From assembly GCA_016867695.1 (NCBI GenBank), contig VGIY01000156.1:1-6290 (forward strand): 6,290 nt of DNA, in the 5' to 3' direction. Position numbers and translations under genes: made by a program. Positions 1 to 5,088 of the stretch are shown piece by piece. Below the pieces are notes generated by a model. The model was not told where the DNA came from, searched no databases, and worked only from the letters and a program-made list of their open reading frames with translations. Numbering within the stretch: position 1 is the first letter of the stretch; every line of letters starts with the position of its first letter. The DNA comes from Candidatus Eiseniibacteriota bacterium (lineage in GTDB: Bacteria > Eisenbacteria > RBG-16-71-46 > CAIMUX01 > WJJG01).

Positions 1-483
1 GCCGGACAGGCCCCCGCCGCGTTCCGCGCGCAGGCCCTCCAGGTGCTCCTGCAGGATCAGCGCGGCGGCCAGCCGGTCGACCTCTCCCGATCGCCCCCCC
101 TTCCCGCGGCGTCCGCCCCGCGACGGCGGAGCGCCCGGGCGGCGCCCGCCGCGCCGCAGGATCTCGCCCGCCTCCCAGCTCGTCAGCCCCTCGTCCTGGA
201 AGACCACCTCGACCCCGGCGGCCCGCTCGAGCTGCGCCCCGACCGCGCGGGCTCGCTCGGCGACCTCGCCCTCGTCGCCGCTCGGCAGGCGCGGCAGGCC
301 GATGACGACGCGCCCGACCGCCCGCTGGCGGATGATCTCCAGCAGGCGATCGACGAGAGCGCGTGCGCCAGACTCGACGGTTTCCAGGGGAGTGGCCAGC
401 GTGCGCCCCGGGTCGCTGAGCGCGACGCCGGTGCGGCGCAGGCCGATGTCGAGACCGAGGATCCTGCCCGTCGCCGCCGTCAT
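1..483 (-). CDS. ruvX: RuvX/YqgF-family Holliday junction resolvase-like nuclease (3' end cut by window)
   Basis: YqgF/RuvX proteins have an RNase H-like fold and act in 16S rRNA 5'/pre-rRNA maturation and/or Holliday junction processing in the cytoplasm. The 161 codons present begin at ATG (483-481) and run off base 1 without a stop; the family is usually about 140 residues, so nearly the whole protein is here. Family motifs are in order: LGLDIGLRRTGVALSD (residues 9-24, acidic D12), VVIGLPRLPSGDEG (59-72), QDEGLTSWEA (96-105, D97/E98) and VDRLAAALILQEHLE (135-149, D136). Two oddities: the motif usually written DERLT reads DEGLT (G99 for Arg), and the stretch before D136 (about 116-133) is rich in Gly and Arg. 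It is the last visible gene of the leftward operon, 26 bp after the RsbW-like gene, with only a weak ribosome binding site. Family assignment is strong; whether it acts on rRNA or DNA cannot be told from sequence. Confidence 0.9.
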   Translation of the reverse strand, partial: MTAATGRILGLDIGLRRTGVALSDPGRTLATPLETVESGARALVDRLLEIIRQRAVGRVVIGLPRLPSGDEGEVAERARAVGAQLERAAGVEVVFQDEGLTSWEAGEILRRGGRRPGAPPSRGGRRGKGGRSGEVDRLAAALILQEHLEGLRAERGGGLSG

Positions 484-509
484 GGGGAGCCGTCCGTCCC
501 GTCGCCGGC

Positions 510-953
510 TCAGGAGCCGCGCTTCAGCCTCTTGGTGAGCACGACCGTGCAGCCCCGCCGCGGGAGCATCTCGAAGGACACCTCGTCCATCAGGCTCTTC
601 ATGATGAAGATCCCCCTGCCGCGCGAGGCCAGCAGGCTGTCGGGCGAGGTCGGATCGGAGCGCAGCACCGCCTCGACGTCGAAGCCGGGCCCCTGGTCGC
701 TCACCCGCACCCGCAGCGCGTCGGCGCCGATCTGGAAGAGGAAGTCGACCGGCAGATCGGCATCGAGGAAGTGGCCATGCTGGATGGCGTTGGTGCCCGC
801 CTCGATCACCGAGTTGGCGATGCTGTTGGCCTCCTCCTCGGGGAACTCCATGTGCTCGGCGATCGCCGACGCGACCTTGTCGACGACGTCGAGGATCTCC
901 AGCCGGCTGGGGATCCGCACCAGGATCTCGTCCGCCCCGATCGCCTCCGCCAT
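510..953 (-). CDS. RsbW/SpoIIAB-like ATP-binding protein (serine kinase/anti-sigma type, GHKL fold)
   Basis: 147-residue stand-alone HATPase_c_2-type domain, the size usual for RsbW/SpoIIAB anti-sigma kinases. The ATP-site motifs of the GHKL fold are visible: N box EAGTNAIQHGH (51-61, E51 and N55), G1 box DQGPGFD (86-92), and G2 box RGRGIFIMKSLMDEV (111-125). Family members phosphorylate a partner STAS protein and bind a sigma factor or other target when the STAS protein is phosphorylated. The gene directly upstream is a STAS protein, the expected partner, in the same order as spoIIAA-spoIIAB and rsbV-rsbW. In those loci a sigma factor follows, but here ruvX follows, so the output is unknown. 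ATG start 953-951 is supported by GAGG (964-961) 7 nt upstream. The last residues (KRLKRGS) are basic. It could be a non-sigma partner-switching kinase; the exact role is inferred. Confidence 0.88.
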   Translation of the reverse strand: MAEAIGADEILVRIPSRLEILDVVDKVASAIAEHMEFPEEEANSIANSVIEAGTNAIQHGHFLDADLPVDFLFQIGADALRVRVSDQGPGFDVEAVLRSDPTSPDSLLASRGRGIFIMKSLMDEVSFEMLPRRGCTVVLTKRLKRGS

Positions 954-973
954 CGAACGCCCTCGCCCGCGGC

Positions 974-1018
974 CGGGCCACGCCGGCCGGTCGTTCGCGC
1001 CGCGCCGGCCGCGGCCCG
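974..1018 (-). other. GC-rich inverted repeat between STAS and kinase genes
   Basis: In the 70-bp gap between the STAS stop (1026-1024) and the kinase start (953), the transcript reads CGGGCC (1018-1013), GGCCGG (1010-1005), a 14-nt loop (1004-991), CCGGCC (990-985) and GGCCCG (979-974). These form two 6-bp stem segments separated by an asymmetric internal loop (2 nt versus 5 nt). No U-run follows; instead the ribosome binding site of the kinase gene begins about 10 nt later. It may be an mRNA stability, processing or attenuation element that lowers kinase output relative to STAS. In DNA this GC-rich such repeats also arise by chance, so the function is speculative. Confidence 0.4.
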
Positions 1019-1023
1019 GGCCG

Positions 1024-1365
1024 CTAGGAGGAGAAGCTCTCCAGCGCCTCCTCCACCGACTCGCAGGTGTCGAAGACCGTGTGCAGCTTCGTCACCATGA
1101 AGATCTGCCGGATCCGGGCCGAAACGCCGGTCAGCTTCAGCCTGGCGCCCGCGTTCGCCGCGGTCACATGCCCGGCGATGAGGATGCCGAGACCGGTCGA
1201 GTTGACCCACGAGACGCCGCTGATGTCGATGACGATCTTGCGCGCGCCCTCCTCGAGCGTCTCGCGGACGATCTGCCGCACCGACTCGGCATCCGGCCCG
1301 CCCATGAGCTTCCCCGAGAGGGAGATCACGGCGACATCCTTCTCCATCCGCTTCGTCGTCTTCAT
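1024..1365 (-). CDS. STAS-domain anti-sigma factor antagonist (RsbV/SpoIIAA-like)
   Basis: 113 residues, a single STAS domain of normal size for RsbV/SpoIIAA. The core is visible: strand-rich N terminus (VAVISLSGKLMG, 11-22), IVIDISGVSWVNSTGLGILI (44-63) with S56/T57 at the place phosphorylated in RsbV-type proteins, and a C-terminal FDTCESVEEAL segment (98-108). Asn55 stands where SpoIIAA and RsbV have Asp; Asn is also found in many STAS proteins. Unphosphorylated antagonists bind their cognate HATPase partner and free its target; phosphorylation breaks this. The likely partner is encoded immediately downstream. The start is ATG 1365-1363 because a perfect AGGAGG (1377-1372) lies 6 nt upstream; a longer in-frame opening to 1443 would add an Arg/Gly/Ala-rich tail inside the preceding gene and is not credible. 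The ATG overlaps the stop of the rluD-like gene as ATGA, suggesting coupled translation. Confidence 0.9.
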   Translation of the reverse strand: MKTTKRMEKDVAVISLSGKLMGGPDAESVRQIVRETLEEGARKIVIDISGVSWVNSTGLGILIAGHVTAANAGARLKLTGVSARIRQIFMVTKLHTVFDTCESVEEALESFSS

Positions 1366-2351
1366 CCGGCGCCTCCTGATTCCGTCAAGCGAAGCAGCAC
1401 CCGCTCCATGTCGGGCGGGACCGGGGCCTCGAACTCCAGCCACTCGCCGTCCGCGGGATGCCGGAAGGCGAGGCGATAGGCGTGCAGCGCCGTGCGTCCG
1501 AGCTCGCGCATCAGGGCCTGCGCCCGCCGCCGCTCGGGCGGCGCGAGCCGCCGGGCGAACTCGACCCCGCCGTAGAGGGCATCCGCGAACACCGGGTGCC
1601 CCCTGTCGGACAGGTGCACGCGCACCTGGTGGGTCCGCCCGGTGCGCAATACTAGGCGCAGCAGCGTGAGGGTGTCAAACCGCGAAAGCACTTGCCATTG
1701 CGTGGCCGCCGGGCGCCCCCCGGGCACGGCCGCCATGCGCTGGCGGTTCCTCGGATCGCGGCCGACGGGCGCCTCGATCACTCCCCGGTCGGGTTCCATC
1801 GCCCCCCAGGCCAGCGCGATGTAGGCGCGCTCGGCCGTGTGCCCGGCGATCTGTTCCTGCAGCGAGCGAAAGGCGCGCGCGCTGCGGGCGACGACCATCA
1901 GGCCGCTCGTCTCCCGGTCGAGGCGATGGACGATGCCGGGCCGCAGCAGGCCGCCCGGCGCGCGCCAGCCCGGCCAGCGAAGCAGCAGCCCGTGCACCAG
2001 CGTGCCCGTCCAGTGCCCCGGGGCGGGATGCACGACCAGACCGGGAGGCTTGTGCAGCACCAGGAGATCGTCGTCCTCGAAGACGGGCAGGAAGTCGACC
2101 GCCTCGGGCTCGAGCGGAGGCGCCTCCAGGCCGGCGCCGGCGGGCCAGGTGATCCGCTGGCCCTCGCGCACCGCCTGGCTGGCGCGGCAGGGCGCCTCGT
2201 CGACGAGGATGCGCCCCTCCCGGATCAGCTTCTGGATCCGGCTGCGCGAGATCGGAGCCAGCCGCTCGGCCAGGTAGCGGTCGATGCGCGCGCCGTCGGC
2301 TTCCTCCTCGACGACGAGCGCCAGTCGCTCCGTGTCGGGGGGGTCAGGCAT
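1362..2351 (-). CDS. rluD: RluA/RluD-family 23S rRNA pseudouridine synthase
   Basis: 329 residues, close to the 326 of E. coli RluD. The N-terminal S4 RNA-binding domain spans about 18-70 (GARIDRYLAERL ... RSRIQKLIREGRILVD). The catalytic domain shows LHKPPGLVVHPAPG (99-112), the family signature GIVHRLDRETSGLMVVAR (139-156) with catalytic D145, and RTGRTHQVRVH (236-246), followed by ADALYGG (256-262). These enzymes isomerise uridines in 23S rRNA; RluD makes the helix 69 pseudouridines. S4 plus catalytic domain fits RluD or RluC, so the exact target sites are uncertain. ATG 2351-2349 overlaps the lspA stop in ATGCCTGA (8 nt), with GCGAGG about 7 nt upstream. Its stop overlaps the STAS start as ATGA. 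The lspA-rluD order is common across bacteria. Confidence 0.93.
   Translation of the reverse strand: MPDPPDTERLALVVEEEADGARIDRYLAERLAPISRSRIQKLIREGRILVDEAPCRASQAVREGQRITWPAGAGLEAPPLEPEAVDFLPVFEDDDLLVLHKPPGLVVHPAPGHWTGTLVHGLLLRWPGWRAPGGLLRPGIVHRLDRETSGLMVVARSARAFRSLQEQIAGHTAERAYIALAWGAMEPDRGVIEAPVGRDPRNRQRMAAVPGGRPAATQWQVLSRFDTLTLLRLVLRTGRTHQVRVHLSDRGHPVFADALYGGVEFARRLAPPERRRAQALMRELGRTALHAYRLAFRHPADGEWLEFEAPVPPDMERVLLRLTESGGAG
1372..1377 (-). promoter_or_regulatory. Consensus Shine-Dalgarno deciding the STAS start
   Basis: AGGAGG on the minus strand, 6 nt before the ATG at 1365-1363 and located inside the last codons of the rluD-like gene. It is the strongest ribosome binding site on the leftward operon and fixes the STAS start at 113 residues. 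Confidence 0.8.
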
Positions 2352-2823
2352 CGCGGGGCCTCGCCTCCCGCCCCCCCGAGTCCAGCAGCAGGAACCCGAT
2401 CCCGAGGTAGAGGACGCCGAGGGTGACCCCCATGTCGGCGACGTTGTAGGTCGGCCAGCGGTGCGGGCCGACGCCCATGTCGATGAAGTCGGTCACCCCG
2501 CTCAGCCAGAGCCGGTCGAGCAGATTGCCGAGCGCCCCGCCGAAGACGCAGCCGAAGGCGATCAGGCTCCCGGCGAAGACGTGGCGTCGCGAGAGGATCA
2601 GGTAGAGGATCATCGCCATGGAGGCGAGGGAGATGACGACGAAGAGCCAGCGGCCGCCATGGAAGAGCCCGAACGCCGCTCCCGGGTTGTGCACCAGCCG
2701 CAGCCTGAGCCACTCGCCGAGCAGCGGGACGATCGCCCCGTCGTCCAGCAGGCTCCGGGCGATCGCCTTGCTCGCCTGGTCGGCGAGCAGCACCGCGGCG
2801 GCGCTGGCCAGGAAGCGCCTCAC
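2344..2823 (-). CDS. lspA: Lipoprotein signal peptidase (signal peptidase II)
   Basis: Inner-membrane aspartyl protease that removes the signal peptide from diacylglyceryl-modified prolipoproteins. The 159-residue length is typical. Conserved blocks in order: ADQASK (14-19), VHNPGAAFG (44-52), GGALGNLLDRL (95-105), VTDFID (110-115) and YNVADMG (126-132). By alignment with Pseudomonas LspA, D112 and D130 are the catalytic pair, and N100 and R104 are the conserved GN-x-x-DR residues. Hydrophobic segments near 5-20, 57-77, 83-102 and 132-147 give the expected four membrane spans. Translation starts at GTG 2823-2821, which overlaps the stop of the DksA-like gene as GTGA. No good ribosome binding site is seen before it, so expression probably depends on coupling to the gene upstream. 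ileS, a frequent neighbour of lspA, is absent here. Confidence 0.96.
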   Translation of the reverse strand: MRRFLASAAAVLLADQASKAIARSLLDDGAIVPLLGEWLRLRLVHNPGAAFGLFHGGRWLFVVISLASMAMILYLILSRRHVFAGSLIAFGCVFGGALGNLLDRLWLSGVTDFIDMGVGPHRWPTYNVADMGVTLGVLYLGIGFLLLDSGGREARPRDA

Positions 2824-3215
2824 GGGCGCCCCGCGCCCGGCGCATCCCCGCGCCGGTCCCGGTCCTCCCGGCAGCCGATGCAGTCCCGCGCATAGGGCAG
2901 GGCCTGCAGCCGCTTCGGCTCGATCGGCCGGCGGCAGACCTCGCAGACCCCGAACCCGCCGCCCTTGATCCGCTGCAGCGCATCGTCGATCTCGGAGAGG
3001 GTGCGGCTGAGGTTCGCGGCCAGCAGGAAGCTCTGCTCGCGGGCCATCGCGTCGGTGCCCAGGTCGGCCATGTGGTGCGTGTAGGCGGACAGCTCCCCCG
3101 AGGACTCGCGCGGCGTGCGCCGGGCCGCGTCGCCCATCTGCCCGTGCTGGCTGGCGAGCTGCTCGCGCTGTTCCAGCAGGAGCTTCTCGAAACGTTCCCG
3201 GTCGCGCTTCCTCAC
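2820..3215 (-). CDS. DksA/TraR-family C4 zinc-finger protein
   Basis: 131 residues. A helical N-terminal part (1-85) is followed by a C4 zinc finger: C91-x2-C94 and C112-x2-C115, with the family spacing of 17 residues between pairs and the FGVCEVC and PYARDCIGC contexts. DksA and TraR bind the RNA polymerase secondary channel and, with or without ppGpp, tune transcription of rRNA and biosynthetic genes. Aligned from the first Cys, the acidic DxxDxA tip of E. coli DksA becomes HMADLG (48-53): only the second Asp (D51) is kept. This resembles the H-x-ADLG-T/S type found in YteA-like and many other DksA-like proteins, so activity identical to DksA should not be assumed. GTG start 3215-3213 has GGGAGGG (3226-3220) just upstream and overlaps the PNP stop as GTGA; its own stop overlaps lspA in the same way. 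Confidence 0.88.
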   Translation of the reverse strand: MRKRDRERFEKLLLEQREQLASQHGQMGDAARRTPRESSGELSAYTHHMADLGTDAMAREQSFLLAANLSRTLSEIDDALQRIKGGGFGVCEVCRRPIEPKRLQALPYARDCIGCREDRDRRGDAPGAGRP

Positions 3216-4054
3216 CGCGCCCTCCCGGCGTGCAGCAGAACGCGCTCGATGATCCGGTTCAGCGCCGGCTGGGCCCGCGCCGCCACCTCGAGGATGCGCC
3301 CGATGTCCGCGGGGCGCAGTGCGTCGGGGAAGCAGAGGTCGGTCACGACGGCCAGGCCCAGGACCTTGAGGCCGGCGTGAACGGCGACCAGGTTCTCGGG
3401 CACCATCGACATGCCGACAATGTCGGCCCCGATCGCGCGCAGGAAGCGGTACTCGGCCCGCGTCTCGAGGTTGGGGCCCGGCACGGCGGCGAAGACGCCG
3501 CGATGCAGCGCGACGCCCTCCTTCAGCGCGGCGCCCACCGCCAGCTCGACGAGCCCGCGGTCGTAGGGCTCGCTCATGTCGGGGAAGCGCGGCCCGAGCG
3601 CGTCGTCGTTGGGGCCGATCAGCGGGTTGTCGCCCATCAGGTTGATGTGATCGACGACGGCGACGATGTCCCCCTCGCGGTAGAGCGGGTGCAGCCCCCC
3701 CACCGCGCTGGTCAGGACGAGGGCCTCGGCGCCGAGAGCCCGCATCACGCGCACCGGGAAGGTCACCTCCTGGAGGCTGTAGCCCTCATAGGCGTGCACG
3801 CGGCCTTTCATCACGAGCACCGGTCGGCCCGCGAAGGTCCCCTGGATCAGCTCCCCGCGGTGATGGGCGACCGTGGAGACGGGGAAGTGGGGGATCTCGC
3901 CGAAGGGCAGGACGCGCGGCCCCTCGATCCGCTCGGCCAGCTGATCGAGGCCCGAGCCCAGGATCATGCCCGCGTAGGGTCGCTCGAAGCCGGCCGCCGT
4001 CAGGCGCCGCGCCGCCTCCTCGATCCTCCGCCGCAGGCCCGGCGCCTCGCTCAC
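3212..4054 (-). CDS. Purine nucleoside phosphorylase (trimeric PNP/MTAP family)
   Basis: Trimeric-type phosphorylase that splits purine (deoxy)nucleosides with phosphate into base and ribose-1-phosphate, in cytoplasmic purine salvage. At 280 residues it is of normal length. Phosphate and ribose site motifs: GSGLDQL (33-39, S34), HHRGEL (64-69), MKGRVHAYEGY (82-92, with R85, H87 and Y89), TSAVGGL (115-121) and VVDHINLMGDNPL (133-145). The base pocket has E197 (NLETRAEYR) and GMSMVPE (214-220). D239 in VVTDLC takes the place of the Asn (human N243) that favours 6-oxopurines; Asp here is seen in MTAP and in a group of bacterial PNPs, so adenosine-type substrates are possible. The GTG at 4054-4052 is chosen because it forms a GTGA overlap with the divIVA stop and has AGGGGAG (4070-4064) upstream; the extension to 4231 would be Gly/Arg-rich and lies inside the divIVA gene. 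Confidence 0.93.
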   Translation of the reverse strand: MSEAPGLRRRIEEAARRLTAAGFERPYAGMILGSGLDQLAERIEGPRVLPFGEIPHFPVSTVAHHRGELIQGTFAGRPVLVMKGRVHAYEGYSLQEVTFPVRVMRALGAEALVLTSAVGGLHPLYREGDIVAVVDHINLMGDNPLIGPNDDALGPRFPDMSEPYDRGLVELAVGAALKEGVALHRGVFAAVPGPNLETRAEYRFLRAIGADIVGMSMVPENLVAVHAGLKVLGLAVVTDLCFPDALRPADIGRILEVAARAQPALNRIIERVLLHAGRAR

Positions 4055-4800
4055 CGCTTGGCTCTCCCCTCGGCCCCCATCTCGAAGAAGCTCGGCTGCT
4101 GGCGGGCGGGGGCGAAGAAGCCCCCGGCGGGAAGCACGCCCTCGGGCGTCTCCTCGCCCTCGGCGACGGCGCCTTCGTCCTCTTCCAGGAGCAGGCGCCG
4201 CGGAGCCTCCTCCTCCGCCGCCCGGCGGCACGGCGGGGCGGCCTGCGCGCGCGCCGCCGGCTCCTCCTCCAGCTCCACCGCCCCGCCGACCGGCTGGCCC
4301 GCCTCGACGCGCAGCTCGTCGGCGCGCTGGCCGAGCTCGTCGATCACGTTCAGGTCGTCCCGCCGCGCGGTGAGCAGATCGGCCTGGGACTGGAGGAACG
4401 ACTGCAGGCGCTGGACGAAGAGATCCTTCTGGCGCTGCAGTTCCTGGGTCTCGCGGGAGAGCATGCGCAGCCGCTCCCGCGAGTCGCCGAGGATGCGCTC
4501 GGCCCGCAGGCGGGCATCCTCGAGCACCGTCTCCGCCTCGAGGCGCGAGCGCTCGCGCGCCTCCTCCCCCATGCGCTCCGCCGTCAGGAGCGAGTTCTGG
4601 AGCGTCTTCTCCATGCCGTAGTAGCGGTTGAGCTGCTCGTTGAGGTGCCGGACCTTCTCGTTGAGCATGCCGTTCTGCTGCAAGAGGCCCTCGTACTCCT
4701 CGCCCACCAGCTCGAGGAAGGTCCGCACCTCGTCGGGGTCGAAACCGCGCATGCTCTTGCGGAACGACTGCTTGCGCACATCCATGGGTGTCAGCTTCAC
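4051..4800 (-). CDS. DivIVA-domain coiled-coil protein
   Basis: 249 residues. The N terminus KLTPMDVRKQSFRKSMRGFD and following PDEVRTFLELV (residues 2-32) is the DivIVA lipid-binding domain signature, where the GF/GY-DP-x-EV turn is characteristic. A long heptad-like coiled coil runs from about 34 to 165, rich in E, R, Q and L. The C-terminal tail (about 170-249) is low complexity with an acidic block (E204-E217 region) and ends in a short Phe-rich/basic segment. Family members bind curved membrane and recruit division, growth or pole proteins; in diderms their role is poorly known. GTG at 4800-4798 is preferred because it restores the standard M-K-L-T-P start and AGGGAGGG (4814-4807) lies 6 nt upstream; the ATG at codon 6 would cut the motif. 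It is the first gene of the leftward operon, divergent from fbp. Confidence 0.9.
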   Translation of the reverse strand: MKLTPMDVRKQSFRKSMRGFDPDEVRTFLELVGEEYEGLLQQNGMLNEKVRHLNEQLNRYYGMEKTLQNSLLTAERMGEEARERSRLEAETVLEDARLRAERILGDSRERLRMLSRETQELQRQKDLFVQRLQSFLQSQADLLTARRDDLNVIDELGQRADELRVEAGQPVGGAVELEEEPAARAQAAPPCRRAAEEEAPRRLLLEEDEGAVAEGEETPEGVLPAGGFFAPARQQPSFFEMGAEGRAKR

Positions 4801-4906
4801 GGCCCGCCCTCCCTGGGGTTGCGCTCCCTGCCGGACGCCGGCGGACCGGGTCGGGATCCCGGAGCAGCGGGCCTCGCGGACGAGTCCCGAGCCGACGATA
4901 GAAGAA

Positions 4907-4935
4907 ACAGTAGGAGCAACCGCCAGGGCGGGCAA
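4907..4935 (-). promoter_or_regulatory. Candidate sigma-70 type promoter for the leftward operon
   Basis: On the minus strand TTGCCC (4935-4930) is followed by exactly 17 nt and TACTGT (4912-4907), giving 4/6 and 3/6 matches to -35 and -10, including the key T, A and T of the -10. It sits in the only AT-richer patch (about 4895-4920) of the intergenic region. It would start transcription near 4900 and leave a leader of about 100 nt before the divIVA-domain gene. Matches are moderate and no mapping data exist. Confidence 0.4.
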
Positions 4936-4968
4936 CCAGAAAAGCTCCCCCGCCGGCGGCGGCGTCGC

Positions 4969-4974
4969 TATACT
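4969..4974 (+). promoter_or_regulatory. Possible -10 element for fbp
   Basis: TATACT matches 5 of 6 bases of the -10 consensus in a strongly GC-rich setting, about 115 bp upstream of fbp. No recognisable -35 lies at 16-18 nt spacing (the bases there are C-rich) and there is no extended -10 TG, so it would need an activator or another sigma factor, or be coincidental. Transcription would start near 4981, just before the leader hairpin. Confidence 0.3.
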
Positions 4975-4983
4975 CGCGCGGCT

Positions 4984-5020
4984 CGGCGACCTCGCCGGCG
5001 GGCTGGCGAGACGGTCGCCG
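4984..5020 (+). promoter_or_regulatory. Large hairpin in the fbp leader
   Basis: CGGCGAC (4984-4990) plus CTCGCC (4991-4996) pair with GGCGAG (5005-5010) and GTCGCCG (5014-5020), giving 13 base pairs with a 3-nt bulge (5011-5013) and an 8-nt loop (4997-5004). It begins about 10 nt after the candidate -10, so it would lie at the very 5' end of the fbp mRNA. It could stabilise the transcript or bind a regulator. The function is inferred; GC-rich DNA gives many chance hairpins, though 13 paired bases is long. Confidence 0.45.
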
Positions 5021-5044
5021 GCGCGACGGCCGCCGGGCGGGTCC

Positions 5045-5060
5045 GGGGGAGGCCTCCCCC
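5045..5060. promoter_or_regulatory. 16-bp perfect palindrome upstream of fbp
   Basis: GGGGGAGGCCTCCCCC is a perfect dyad centred between 5052 and 5053, 28 bp before the fbp ATG and 17 bp before its ribosome binding site. It may be an operator for a dimeric regulator or, as RNA, a 6-bp hairpin with a GGCC loop close to the ribosome binding site. No known regulator site is recognised. Confidence 0.4.
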
Positions 5061-5088
5061 TCCGGCGCCGCCCACGCAGGAGACGGAC

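Noticed and set aside
1366..1443. N-terminal extension of the STAS protein
   Set aside because: A consensus AGGAGG directly before the ATG at 1365 and the normal 113-residue length make the shorter start far more likely.
43..1479. 478-codon plus-strand open frame at the left end
   Set aside because: It is Arg/Pro/Ala-rich, shows no motif, and is antisense to ruvX, the RsbW-like gene and the STAS gene, all of which have clear family motifs.
4055..4231. N-terminal extension of the PNP
   Set aside because: The added 59 residues are Gly/Arg/Pro repeats lying inside the divIVA gene; the GTG at 4054 gives the normal family length and a GTGA overlap.
3230..4621. 463-codon plus-strand open frame
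   Set aside because: It is antisense to pnp and divIVA, with composition typical of reverse-complement translation and no recognisable domain.
4852..4861. CGGGATCCCG palindrome in the divIVA leader
   Set aside because: Ten bases only and no extension on either side; this is expected by chance in GC-rich DNA.
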